From: Pyrocephalus nanus
Lineage: Eukaryota; Chordata; Aves; Passeriformes; Tyrannidae
Assembly: GCA_038380795.1 (NCBI GenBank)
Contig: CM076272.1
Coordinates: forward strand, 558,001-622,000
Reading direction: 5' to 3'
Length of the DNA stretch: 64,000 nucleotides
Below are positions 46,249 to 60,300 of this stretch, in pieces (position 1 is the first letter of the stretch; each line of letters begins with the position of its first letter). The notes beneath the pieces are model-generated. The model was not told the DNA's origin and searched no databases. It saw nothing but the letters and a program-made list of their open reading frames with translations. The translations under genes and the position numbers were made by a program.

Positions 46249-49200
46249 GGCCCACACACAACACACAGTGCCTGGCACACAAATGCTCCGGGGAGTGGGC
46301 AGGGGACCAAACAAATGCATGTCCTGCATAACACAGGGTCTGACAAAGCTGTTCAGGCTAAATCAAGCACAAAACGGTACAAAAATGGAGTTGGCTGGGC
46401 AGCAGAGTTCACATCTGTGGACTAATACAAATTACTGTCACCAGCATCTTGTTAAGATGTGGATTGATTATTGCCATTTTTGGAAACAGCTGCAGCTCTG
46501 TTAACACCATCTGACCAACTCCTCATGGTAATCCTCCCTTGGGCTGCAGGATGCTGCAAAACGTGGTATTAGCAGGGAAATCAAATCTCAACTCTGTTGC
46601 CCAATTATTTAATTAGAATGCTCTACAGAATTAAAGTGGGGTATTTATGCCAGATTTGAGAAGAGGGATGTTTACTTTGATGAGATAGTAAGAGTAAGAA
46701 GGAATCTGGGTGTGGAATGGAATTCATCTCGAGAGCACGTGCACAATGCCATGGAGGTAACCACATACACTTGCTCTCAGGTGAGAGAAAATAAATAACA
46801 ATAAACAGCTGGGAGAAAAAATAAATACTTACATTTGCAGAATCCCTGTTACCCTAATACTGGCATTAGAAAGAATTCTATTTTGCACTGCCTTTAAAAA
46901 GCCACTCCTGCGATACTTTTCCTTGTGCCTCACTGTACCAAACTTCAGGGGAGACACGGTATTGTTCATCTCCATTTGTTACCTGTGCCACTTCTGTTAA
47001 CAACTTGCCAAATCCTCCTCTTGCCTTTAGCCCTCTGGTTTTGGGTGCTTGGGAGATGGGGAACACGAGATATCCCTACTGAGCCTCTGGACTTCTCTCC
47101 CCAAAGAACCTTCAGCCAGTTTTATTCCCAGATTTTAATGAGTGGCAGAGCTACCACACACACAAACCAAGATGCCAGGATGGGAAGGGGTGAGCAGCTT
47201 TATCTAATGGCACTGGAGCCACCTCTGCCTGCACCGACCACTGACCGTTCTCAAGAGGTCTGAGAGAGCAGAATGGATGAGCAGCGAGAGGGAGGCACTG
47301 ACAGCCTCCAACACTGTGCCAGTCAAAGCAGCCTGGTCATTACTACTGGTCATTACTGGTTTCCTCTATAACATGGTTTGTGGATAATTCTTGTTTGAAG
47401 ATTTCAGATGACCCTGGTATCCAGCTCTGACAAGGCTCAGGATTGGGGTTTGTACTGTAACAATCACCTGTCTTGGTTAACATAAAGATTCTGGTTTTAA
47501 AGGAAGTCAGGGATATTTCTCTCAAACAATTCTAAACTATGAGTCTTTAGTACAGGCTATTCTGACCTGAAACAGAAAAATGGTATTATAATGAAAAGCC
47601 CTTGGACTCAACACCCTCAGCAGCCAGTCTTCCTTTGTGCAATTCATCAACACTTATGAAATCCTAATCGACATGACAAGGTACTCCCCTCATTAGAAAA
47701 AAAGGCCTGTGAATAATTCTAACTAAAACTACCCACATGTTTAATTCTCCTGGTTATCTGTGGCTTAGAAAATTGTGTCAATAGATGTTACTCATGCCTG
47801 AAAACAAAGACTAGCCTGCACTTAGTGAAGCAGATGCAAAAAGCATTGAATTGGACTAAGACTATTACCTCTGTCAGGTCATCCAAGTCCACATTATTAA
47901 GAATAATGACTATTAGAACACAAATGATCAAAAATGTGCCATTTGGAAAAGGGGTTAAAAGTATAAGCACTTCTTTGATATAAGAAGTCACAAGTTACTC
48001 GTTCAGAGATAACTTCTACACAACTTCTGACCAGTCAGCTAAACATGCTGATTTTTCATAAATGATGTAATAGTACAGTTTGAGACCTTTTTCTTTAAGA
48101 AATGGGGCAAACCATGAATGAAGAATATCTGCAGAGAGTGACTACATGTTGTGTGAGATATTCATCTATGAGAGTTTGTTCTAATGTACAATTGTAATTA
48201 GTACTAATTGAAGTGCAGAACTCCCTGAACAGGTGAGCTTAGAGAATTTATTATACTGACATTTTCAAAATATGGTGACAGAAAGCCACTACTTAAGGCA
48301 CATTGATAGGCATGTTAATAAAACACCCTTTAAAATTACTGCAAAGTCATTTTTATATTCACTATATAAAGAATACATGCATGTCTCTGAAGTCTTTAAA
48401 ATCTGGAGATGCTGAACAAATATATATTTTGAGAAAAGATAGCAGAAATATTTACTCTAGTACTACACTTGTTGGCCAATCTGTCCCTTCAGAAATGAAC
48501 ATTAGTTTGCAGTACAGAGTTTTCCTGAAAGCAAGATTCTCCAGGTAGAATTGTGGTAGTGGTTTGAGCTGTTGAAAATTAGCAAGTTTCTGTGGTCAGT
48601 TCTATCCTTGAGAGAGCAATTCTTTTCCAGACATCAGCTAAGACCAAACCCCTCTAACAGAATATGCCCCAATCAGCTGCATTTTATTCTTGCTGCTTTC
48701 TGTCATTTTCAAGGAAGAATTTCCAGCTACTGCAACTCTTGGGCTGCAGGGTTTGCACAAAATTATTCCTTATAATCTTTCAGAAATCCTTATGAAAGTA
48801 CTGGAACACAAGGATTATATTATTTCCCACAGACTCCAAATATTTATGTTTACAATACTGTATTATGTATACCTGATAGCTGCCAACATTCATTGGAAAC
48901 TTTCTGAAAACAGGAATACTTCAGGACTGAAACAGTTACAAAGGGAAAGGCAATGGGAGATTTCAGAGAGTTTAGAGATAAAACAGTTCCCAGAAAATTC
49001 GGTCAATCCTCTTTTCAGTGCTTATGCATCTAAACCCCCTGAGTGGGGAGCAAAGAGAATTAACAGGTGCCATAGGACCAGAAAACAGGATCTCCATTGA
49101 TGTTCCTGCACTTGTTTATTCATGGGTGAACCCACTGCTGGTTCTGTTTGAAATGCTAGTGCAGTCTGCCTATGATCTGAATTAATACAATAGGAGGGGG

Positions 49201-51302
49201 GAATTACAGTAAAGGTTTCAGTTTTCTGGATTTGATCTATTTTCAAAAATGAGAAAGAAACATTTTAAAGCCTGAATTGGAGAGTTAAAGGAGACTCTAG
49301 AGGCCAGAAGCTGTGTTCACATCTCTGCTCAGGGGGGGAACACAAGGATCTGCTCTCTGGGAGCTTCTGCTATTGCCTGCTCAGGACCCAAGAGGGAATG
49401 GGAACATCCTTTGGGATTCTTTGGGGCTGGGATTTGAAGAGCAAGGGGGTAACAAGGGCCAAAACTGCCCTTCCTTGGCTTCTCAGTTACTGGTGGATTG
49501 GTATGTGAATGCTCAGAGATCACATGTTTGGCTCTTGGTGAAGGAGTTCTCAGACTTCTCATCTGAGAGCCCAGCGTGCTTTCTGGCAGAAATGCATCAC
49601 TTCAAATGACAACAGCAGCTCTGCTGATCCAATTGTGAGGGGGCTGCTGATGTTGGGTAACAGTTTTCCATTGGGAATCCCCCTGTACTGCAAGCTCTCA
49701 CTGAGGTAAGGAAAACCACCATAAACAGTGCCCTTTTCTGATCTTAGACTTCCGTAACACCTGACCTACCATCAGACCTTGGTAAACTCACTTGGAAACA
49801 AACACACACAGAAAGAAGCTTTTGTCAAAAGTGAACTCCAGAAAGTGTCACTGGCTAATTCTGAAAACTGAAACCCACCCCAAAAGAAAGAAAAGTCCCA
49901 ACCTACAAAACACAGAAAACCCCAGACCTCCATCCCCATTTCTGCAGAAGGAACTCTGAATTGCCATTCAAAACACTGAAATCTGTAAGATCTGTGATCT
50001 GTTTGCCAGCATTTCAACATCTCATTTCTGTCTTAGCCCAGCAACTCTCTATTTAAAACATTTTGAGACACCTTTTCTGGACCTGAAAACTCCCTTCATC
50101 TTCTCGCAATTAGTGCTTCAGGTTCGGTGTTATTTAAAATAAATGAGAAATCTGGGAAGCAGCCTGATCACAACACTGTCATTCCAACTGACTCTCTTTC
50201 TCCAGTCAATCGTGGGGCACCGCCCGGCTCTTCAGTGCTCGTTTCAGTTGTACACATCGCTGGTACAAAAGGCAGCAAAGCAGAAGATAATCAGGAATGA
50301 AACGAAAAATCATGGAAAATCATGTCCTACCTGCTTGTCCCTGGAAGTGTTTCAGAGTTTGGAAGGATGAGTTACATCTAGAGTAAATAAACTGCATTTA
50401 GCTCTGCGCTCCTGTCCCATCTCTCTGTTTATTGTTCAGACTCCTCATTCATCTCACTGTTAGGACTTCCAGTCTCTCTGAAGTTCATGAGAATTCCCAA
50501 GGAGATGGGTTTCCACCACTTTAAGAAGAGAATCTCATATGATAAGCATGTGAGCAGATTCTTTGTTCAAACCAATCTCATGACTCCCTTTGAAGGTAAT
50601 CCTTTAGAAGTCCCATGACCCATCTCCCTGCCCAGAGGGTATTTTCATCTCATGGTGGAACAAGGCACAACAAATCTACTTTGATAGTGCCCAAATCTCC
50701 AATTTGTGAAACCTCCTTTCCCCTCTTCAAACAGGGGATGTACTTGCTGTAAAAATGCCGGCGCTGCAGAAAGGCTGAAGCAGGAGCTGCAACTTTTAAT
50801 TTGAAGGATCCCCTCCCTTCTGCTAAAATATCAACGCAATTTGCATAATTGAGACAATTGGACATAATAGTCCTTTCAAGGGTCCTCATTAGATGTACAG
50901 CTCTACATTCTTTGAAAAGAAGACAAAAGGAGGTCATACAGCATTAATTATATCTAATCCTTTTTAGAACAATTTGAAGTTGGGTAAAACGCTGTACTAA
51001 CACAGCTGAAGTCGTAAATAAGCCATTAATTCTGTAACTTTACATATCACATGAATTTTTATACGCTGCTATTTTGTCAATATAATTAATCCCTTTGCTG
51101 AAAAAGCTTCTTTCTGCATCTTCTCAAACTTTACCACCACTGATAGCAAAGGACCCTGAGTGTTGCAGGTAGCTCTTTGCTCTGCTCTAACTTGGCTTGC
51201 TGAGCCAGGTGCCAATAAAATGGCCACAGTGCAACAGGTAAGGGGGACAGGTGGGATCACACCTGGGGATCCTGCTCTCTAGAGCCAAAGGCAGCCTGAG
51301 AA

Positions 51303-51303
<1 letters not shown>
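46249..51303. other. Non-coding upstream flank or 5' intron
   Basis: About 5 kb of AT-rich DNA without recognisable exon, RNA gene or named transposon. Some isolated donor-like words occur on the minus strand (for example near 46829 and 49785), but none follows an open, conserved segment with phase 0 that could join w1. Confidence 0.5.

Positions 51304-51351
<48 letters not shown>
51304..51351. repeat. (CTG)16 microsatellite
   Basis: Sixteen uninterrupted CTG triplets on the plus strand (CAG on the TRPM1-transcribed strand). The minus-strand frame would encode polyglutamine, but it has no supporting gene structure. A pure run of this length is likely to be length-polymorphic. Confidence 0.98.
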
Positions 51352-51352
<1 letters not shown>

Positions 51353-54300
51353 ACTGGGCTGTGCTGACACACAGCCTGCCACACTCTGATCTCACTCCAC
51401 TCTCCCTGTTCCTGATCCCAAACGCACTGAACACATCCCCCTTATGACTGGCAAGGAAATATTTCACAGCCATCACTTCAACTTCTGTCCTGCCCGAAAT
51501 GGCAAAGCCTGCAGCTGAAACAGCTCTGTTTTAGAACCAGACCCTGATCTCCCTAAGGAGACAAAGCTCCTGCTGACTCCATGAGAAACAGCAACAGGGT
51601 CTGGAAGAATCAGACCTTCCTCTGGAAAGCTACAGCACCAAACAAATGTTGGCCTTCATTTCTGTCTGAGGAAATGGCAGCTTTCTGAAGAAAGCAAGAC
51701 ACGAGTAAGAGAGCACAAAATCAAAGAAAATAAGCAACTAAACCCATTGGGGGGTACAGCAAGCCATTAATAATGGAAATACAGAGCACTCCTTTATTTA
51801 GGGAATTTTTTCCTTGAAGCTTCATCCAAAGTTCACTCAAGTTAATGACAGACTTCATCAGTGTATTCAGCAGGCCCTGGCACAGGGCATGTCCCAGGAG
51901 GACTCCACAGATTCATGGATTTCTTCTTCTGTGCTTTCAAACTCACACTGCCTGTTCTGACCTCTGAACTCACACCAAGCTTAAGCCCCACTTGTGGCAG
52001 AAGTTTCTCATCCCCTGTTCCAGCCAAGGGACTGGGACAAAGCCCCAGCCCACCGTTCTTGAAAGCTGAGCACAGAAATGGAGGACATGCAATGAAGTCC
52101 ACAAATGTTTCTTTTTCCACTGAAAAGCAGATTTCATGCACAGAGACCTTTCTGGGTGCCTCTTGTATCTAGAACAGAGGGTACTCTGTGAGCTGGAAAA
52201 AGCTGGCCTATTGGACAAACTGCTAGAAAAATTATCAAATATACATAAGCCAGAAAATCCATTAAAAACAAACAAAAAACCAAAAAGTGATTTGGGCACT
52301 TAACTTCCTTCTGAAAGTGGAATGCAGACATGGAGTGTGGTGTGTTTCTTTGACCAGGTTCTCTGCAGTAATGGAATTTAAATATGAATTAATTCCTCTC
52401 TGCTCCTGACTGGGCTCCTCTTGGCCAGCCATTGTGCAAGAAGGCAGGACACATTTTAAAAATCAGTATCACCCCCACCTATTTTGTTCTTCCATTTGTT
52501 GGTCCAAATTGCAATGACAGAAATGCACACCTGAGAAATTACAGCATTTTAAAAAATCAAACGCAAGTTTTGCTGACTCTTCCATTACCAGAAATCTGAG
52601 AGATGTTCCTGTCAGCATTTCCCTTTGGCAACACCAGAACTGCTCTGGCACCTCAGTTCAAGTAACCAGACATCAGAGATAACCAAGCCATGTGAATCCA
52701 CTCAAAAGCCACAAAATTGTAGCTGTTCAAGTGTTCACTTTAAGGTGACTGAGATCAAAGTCCCCCTCCACGAGCAATAAGAACATTTTCCTCACTTACT
52801 ATTGCAAATGAAGAACAAGTTCTGAACATTTTTAAACCCACACATTTCAGACTGGGTATTTTAAGCAACACTAAAGCTTGTCAGGATGATACACTCTAAT
52901 GAGAATGTTCTGAATAGTAGTTTGGATAACACTTAATTGTCTCTCTATAAAAATATAATGATGAGAACATAATAGTTATAGAATATAATAGGAATTAATT
53001 CCTGTGTTCCAAGGGCAGGTTGGGGAACTGCCATGTAAAGGAAAAGGGACTCACACACAACATGTGTAAAATAAACCTTAACCAAGCTGGCTGAAAACCT
53101 GGTAAATGTGCACTTCTGTTGTTAAGGGCAAACAGCCCCCTGTCTGCTGTGCTTACTGTCTGAAAAGCCTGTGACAGAATTCTGCATGGTAAGAGGAAGA
53201 AACTGCTGGCATTTAATTCCAAATGTATAATTCTGCCAAGTTCAGCCAAAGTGCTCATTCAGAGTTCAAAGGAAAAACACACATGAGTGGAAAAAATGAC
53301 ATTCTCAGAGAAAAGGCCACTAGACAAAAGACAGTTTTCATGGATGCCTGCACCCATACTATGGGAAGGCTCATAGCACTTGGAGTTTGTTTTGTGACAG
53401 GGCTTGATATAAATGCACTGTGAAGGAAGGGGATAAAGATATGCATCTCTGGGCTGCCCTTGCTGTGACTGTCTCAGGAAAAAATTCCCTTGCTTCCCAA
53501 CAGGACTCAGGAGCCACAGACTTGCAGGGAGTAAGAGAGAGGGGAGAACTCACCAATTTAGTTGTATTGATTTAAACAATATTTTCAGATACCATATAGA
53601 GGCACAGTCCATGCCAAAAAAAGCCTTATTTGCATCCTCCACTGCCAAACCAGGCTCTTATTACTCCCACCTCCAAAATAAAATATGCTTGCTCCACTGA
53701 TAGCAAACAACTGGGTTATGTTTGAAAAGGAACAAATTGTTATGGTTTTATTACAACTACTGCAAATGCAATACCTGGTAATCAGTTCTGTTTGTGTATC
53801 AACAATGGACAGCTCAGTAAACACCACTCTTACAAGTGCAAAGTTTTGACTGGCATGTTGGATGGCTGACTTATTGAATGCAGAGAACAGCATTTCCTCA
53901 CAGAAAGATAAAACACATCACCCTTCTGAGCTGATGCATATTCTGATCTCTCAAATGTGTCTCTGTCAATGAAATCAGCACAAACACAGCATATCACTTC
54001 TTTCCAGATACTTAACTAGTCTTGAAACTACACCCTTAACAAAAGCAAATTAATTCAACTACCATGAAGGAAATATTTTTCCCCTCAGTTTCTTTTTCTG
54101 CATTGTTTATGTAGTATTCTGTAAAGTTTTCAAGTTTTAGTGCATTCCTATATCAGAAGTAAAATTCAGGGATAGCAATTGTGGGAGCTGAACTCTGAAA
54201 TACCAAAATGCACTGTGAGTGCAATGCTTCAGGGTTTTTTCTGATAGACTATATATAAAATTGTACATGAGTAGGAACTGAGCCAGACTACACACAAAAC

Positions 54301-57300
54301 ACCCAAGGAATATATTGTAATCTTCCTCACAGTCACTGTCAGACCAAATCCAAACTGGAAATGTCCCAGTGAACTATAAATGAGGAAGTCACAAAGGAGG
54401 GAGCAATAATTACAGTGTGACATAATTAAAAAATTTTGAAGAAGGGGGGGGTGGGGAAACCACAAAAAATGGTGTCAAAATCCCTTTGGGACCCAAATTT
54501 TGACATCTGAGAGGAACCAAATGCTACTTAGAAGCCAAAGCACTTGTCCCAACTGAGACAAAGTGCAGCTCAGAGGACCCTGTGTTTTTTTCATAGCTCA
54601 ATCACAGCTTGAACAACAAGAAGGATTTCCCAAAATGAAACACCACTGAACCAGTGAAACCTGTGATGAGCATTAACACAAATGGCACAGCTATGGATGC
54701 CAGAAGAGATGAGGAATGGCGAGACAACATCTGCTTCTAACAAAAAACAAGCGAGGTGAGACTCAGGAATGGACAGAGCTGCAGGGCTGGATGGCTCATG
54801 ACACGTCAGCTTGTTCACAGGGAAATGGAGCAGGGTTAGTTATTCAGAACCCTCCTAATAACACTGCTTTGTAGCAGCACAATTCATGACCAGTCATGCT
54901 CTGTCCACAAAGAACTCCTGAAGCAGTAGCACAAATGAAAACACAGAAACAACCCTGAACTACAGATCTCTTAATTATACAAAAACTTAATGATTTTTTT
55001 AATTGCATGTCCCAGCAGACTCTGGTACAACATGTACCACCTGACAGCACTATCAAATCTGCAGCTATATGGACTATTAGAAAACCTCCAAGACAGAACA
55101 CTGGAAGAGAAGACTGTCTTAGAGTCTTGGGCTCTGGTCACTGTGCAAGGCTGGACAGTCAAACTAAATTCCAGTTCCAGCTCTGGTTAGTTTTAGTTTT
55201 GCTGGAGGTAGCAGTCACTGCTTGGGCCAGGGACACAACACCTGAGCACAAAGGAAGGGCTCACATGAAATGAAATGATGAGCTTAAACAGTGCACTGAA
55301 ATCAGTGACAAAACACCCAAGGCACCACAACATTCTCACCAAAAGTGATGACAGTTTTTGCTCTGGAGTAACACTTGAGTCTTTTCCCCCAAGGCCTCAC
55401 TGGCTGATGGCACTGCTGGGGAGGTGGCTGTGGCACAGAGAGGGAAGGGCTGTCACCCACCTTACTGCACTGTGGGCTGGAAAAGCACTGCCTGTAGCCT
55501 CCAGAGCTCCAATAAAACCTGAGTTCATCCATAAAAGCCAAAAAATAACCCCAAAGAAGAAACATTTTGATAACAAAATAATCATAAATCCTCTTCATAG
55601 CCAGGCATTCTGGGTGTAGAACAGCCAATACAAACAGCATCTCAACAGCCTTAAACACAACCAATTAACATAACCCATCAACAGCAGCGGTGAGAAATGG
55701 CTTAGTTCCCAATCTGATTCCTATAAACCAAACTACATTTACTGAAATGTGATAATCTCTGCACAAAATGAAATGTGCACTGGAATGCTCTTCCTAGTTT
55801 GAAGCACAGGCTGTTATCCCCAGCAAATTTATTATGACCTTACTTAGGCTCTGATGAAGCCACACAGTGCAGCAGAGATAAAAACCATGTTCCCCTTCCT
55901 CCCTCCTTTGTACAATCCACCCTTTGCTCCCATCCTACAATCCACTGAAAACACCGAGTTCCTGTAAAACACAAACTGCCACCCAAGCAGGGAATAAGTG
56001 CTTTCAGATGGACAGGACTGTAAAATAAAATGGGTCATTTCCTTCAACACTGTAATGTTACCCCTGCAACTCCTCTCTGCCTGACACAGATGTAGAACTA
56101 AGTAAAATAATTGCCCTCTTTACTGTCCACACTCATCTCTGAACTCATCTGCAGCATTCCTCTAGTTATGTCAAGTGACTGGAACTGGAAAGAATACTTT
56201 TAAAGCAGAACAGAGGAGAATTGAGACAGCTTTTTTGTAATCTAGTGCTAATGTAAGAAAGCCTGTTCCATCCTGTGAGAAGGGCAAGGGAAAGGAGTTA
56301 TTTTTGACAAGGTTTCACCCACTGATAAGTGTTTTTCTAATACAGTCAAGTGCCAGAAGTACTACTCCTCTCTCATGGAAAGCTTTTCAACTCCACATAG
56401 CAACAGTGGTAATTGTACATGTTTCACAATTCTCCTTCCCTCACCCTGTTTTTTTGTGTGTTTGAAGAGGCTTTGTACAGAAAATACAGACACCAACTGT
56501 GTGTTCTGGTTAAGCACAACTGACATCAAAGAGGAGCTGTGACAAAGACAAAAGTGCTGATCACTCGGGGCAGACACCCCAGCACCACCCATGACACCCC
56601 TCCCAGGGGACTGAGGGCCTGCATTCCTCTCCTACCTGGCCTGCTCATGTCCAGCTTTTAACACAGAGGCATTTGCTTAACTCTTGATTCTGTAAATGCT
56701 TTACACACGTGTTTAATTTTCCAGCCACGAAGAGCCCCAGATTTCCACAAAACTCTGCCATCCACACAAAGCTGTTTAAAGTCAGTGCTGTACCTAAGTG
56801 TGCACAGGATCAGGAGTTTAAAAAGGCATAAAGCAGCATCTTCTGCAATAAAGAGTGCTCTGCTAGCTGTGCTCATGTGAAGAGTTCAGTGCACTAACGT
56901 GGATTGTCCCATCTGTTTATCTGCTGATTAAAGTTTGGGAAGTGAGTGGTAGTCCCAAGCCAAACAGCTGGGACATCTGACTAGAAATGTGCTGTCCTAA
57001 ATGCAGGTCTTGCTGATCAATACATGGGTTCAGATGAATTAGAGCACAGTAAGCTGCTGAAACAGTCTGAGGCACTGCAGCTCTCAGCTTTGTCAAACAC
57101 ATTATGTTCCCCCCAGTAATTAAAACAGAAATGCCAGCAAGCAGCAAATACTCTTGTTAGAGAGATTCTGAGGTTAATAACTCTTCTAAGAATTACTGGG
57201 AGGGGGAGGAAATCTCTAAATCTTATTTAGTTTCAGTAATCTTCAGCTGTATAACTGCTAAAAAAGAAGTGGCTTGCCTGTTCCTTTCATTTCTGAGGGT

Positions 57301-60300
57301 ACTGACCATGTGTTATTCACTGCACAGAATGGTTCAGGTTCTTCTGTCTTGTGCATAACTCTCCTTCCTACATTGTTCACACTTCTGATAGAGGCATCTC
57401 TACAAATTACCCAGGTACACTTTAACAATATCTAAAGATAAAAGAATGCCTTTTCATGGAGTGGTAGAGAGCACCAGTGTGCTTATTGCATTGGCCTTGC
57501 AGGCTGGAAGTTCCCATGAAAGATTAGCAAAGATGATTTGTGCCTTTGAGTTGCAAAGCTCAGGCTAAGCTGGGCACTCTCAGGACGTGTTCTCAGCACT
57601 GTTCAGCTGTGCTGAATGTGCAGTTCCACCAAGCTCTGATTACTGCACAGCTCCAGCTCACTGGCAGAAAGCATTAGCAGGAGATCTCACTTTTTCTCCC
57701 CCAGCAGCCATTCAAGAACAGCACAGGGAAAAGAAAACAGCCTTCTAAAAGCAGAGTAGCCCAGGAAATAGGCACGTTATTTAAAGTACTGCCAGCAATC
57801 TTAATTTTATCATAACGCTATTTCAGGACTATCAGCGAGCAGATCTGTGCAGCACAGCACGGGTTTGTTTTATCAGGGAAAAGGCCCATGAAACCTTCAG
57901 TACTTTGTGCTTTTTGTGAACAAGAAAGCAACACTCCCAATTTACAGTTACAGCCTGCAGCTTAAATGAGCCCTTGCAAAGAGAAAGGCTTCTGATCAAC
58001 GCTCTCAAGCACTGAAATGCAAGACTGAGTAAAACAGATGCAGAATCCAAAGCTACAAGCAGGAGTTGATGAAAGCAGATTGTAATTCAACAAGCTCTGC
58101 TGCACAGCTGAATTAGCAGACCAAACACCTCCTTCACTTTCCCAACACAGAAAGGTGGGATTTGGAACATTTCTCTTCAGATGTTCTCGTGAATAACTCT
58201 AAATGTGTAAGTTATTGTGTGCTTCTCCAAAAAGAGATGTTTTGTATCAGAAAGAGAATAGTGCAAAAATGCCACTCGAAAACATCTTGGAAGTAGAGGC
58301 ACATTCTGGTCCCTGTAAATGAATGCAAACAGGAGCCAAGATTCAAACAGCTCCATCACCACCCTGAAATCTTCACAGAGCACACACATCTACACAGACA
58401 CCAGGCTCACAGTGCCTTGGAATACACTTCCTAGATGTCCTGGAAGTCACTAATCTTCTTTATTATCCATCCCATCTATTTATTGCTTTTGAGTGCAAAG
58501 ATGGTCACTCTTGTTTGTCCCCCAGAGATCAGAGAATGCTGCTGATGACAGCAGGAATGGCTCACAGGCTGCTTTTCCACACGTGGGGCCATCCCCACAG
58601 ACCCCTCCCAAAGCTGTGTCCCTGCTGGATTTACAGCTGGACTGCCCATGGAGCCCACCATCCTGCCAGAGCAGCACTGACTGAACGAGTGAATCAGTGA
58701 CGGGAATTCCCAAAGCCACCTCTCCACCTACATTGTTTCCAGAAGGTTCTACAATCACCTGCAACAACAGCACCACGACCAAAACATCTGCACATAAAGA
58801 TGTTGAATTTTGATGGCTGAAGTGCAATTTCTTGCTAAGTTTGGGTTGCTTTAATTTTTCAGGCAGGTTTTTTACCTGGGGAGCAAAATAATTAACGTTT
58901 GATACACTGAGTTGTGCTGTGGGGAAACTGTGCAAAACTAGCAGATACAAAAAGCTGAAACAGGAGTTACTGTATTTAAAGACATACTACAAAATCAAAT
59001 CCTTCCCTAAATTCATTGTTACAAATTTCTGATTTAGAGAAAAATGAACATCGAAATGACAGGAAATCAAAGCAGTTCTAAGATGCTGGACATGCTTTTT
59101 GATAGAAAAAGTTGTTAGTATCTGAATAAACATCCCTCAGTTTCCAGACCTTTCCAGAGCTTCTAAAACTACTACTCACTCTGCACTACTCAGTGGGAGA
59201 TACCAAAACCAAAACATAACAACCCCACAACAAACACTTAAACACTACAGATGCTCAGAAACTCTGATAGCTCTCTACATGAAGGTGGAAATACTAAACT
59301 GTCTAGTCTGCAGCTTTCAATGGCAGGTGGACATGGAACACGAGTTCCAAGAATGACACAAAGACAGCTTCATCAGCCAGGATTCCCAGGAACTCGACAA
59401 TTCCACAACCTCCACACTATTATATACCACCCTCTTGCTGAGATCACTGGCATTTTAGACTGGCAGCTCAAAAACCTCACTTCACTCACTACTTAAACAC
59501 TCACTACTTAAACACGAATTTTATTTTTCAAACTAAAGTAAGGACATTTCTTTAAATTCACTTTCTGGTAAAGAGTCATTGGAGCAATGCTTGTTTGCTC
59601 AGCCTCATTAACACACAGTCTAATGAAAGATGAAGTTTACTACTGAACAAGAAGAAATCCCTAGAAAAGGCAAAGTAAGTGAGGCAGGATTTATTTTGAG
59701 AAGGACATTAAAAATGAAAAAAAATGTGCCAAAACTACTTGGCGTGAGAAACACACCAGCTGTACTTCACTAATCCATGGCTGATCCTTGGAAAGAATCA
59801 CAAATCCACTCACCCAGCAGGCTGAGTGCCATTTTACTGGCAAGAACTGAGAACAAAATGGGATCGAATACATACTCATAGTACTGGCTATTGAAAGTTT
59901 TGCTTGGGTTGGAAAAAGTGTGTATTAAGAACTCTCTGCTTAATTCAGCCACAGAAAATGAAAAAAGTGAAAATAAAAAAACTAAAGGTATGAATTTTCC
60001 AGGTAATTGTTTCATTGTTACACCAAGATGTGTTTCTTTCTGTTCCTGCCAGAACAGACATGGAATAATCTGTACAATCAATGTCTGAGCTGTGCCTGTA
60101 CCTGCTCAAAGCCTTGGGGCGTCACTGAGAACTTCTTCCTGCAGGGAAGTTGTTTTTATCCTGTTCTTACAGGGTAAAACCAGCAGAAGCTGTCATATCC
60201 ACACGTTTTTAACTTCATACAACTTCTGCACATCTTTCAGGACGAATTATATTCTATTCTGAAGCTTAAGGCATTTACTGCAGCTGAGTACCAGTTCAAC

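Noticed and set aside
45628..46425. Proline/glutamine or His-Ser-Gln-Pro-Trp repeat proteins
   Set aside because: Translations of the 21/18-bp minisatellite in different phases and strands. No start context or homology.
47788..47991. Hydrophobic minus-strand frame followed by a GTAATA donor
   Set aside because: It begins at a GTG, is AT-biased and matches no family I recognise. Chance is the simplest explanation.
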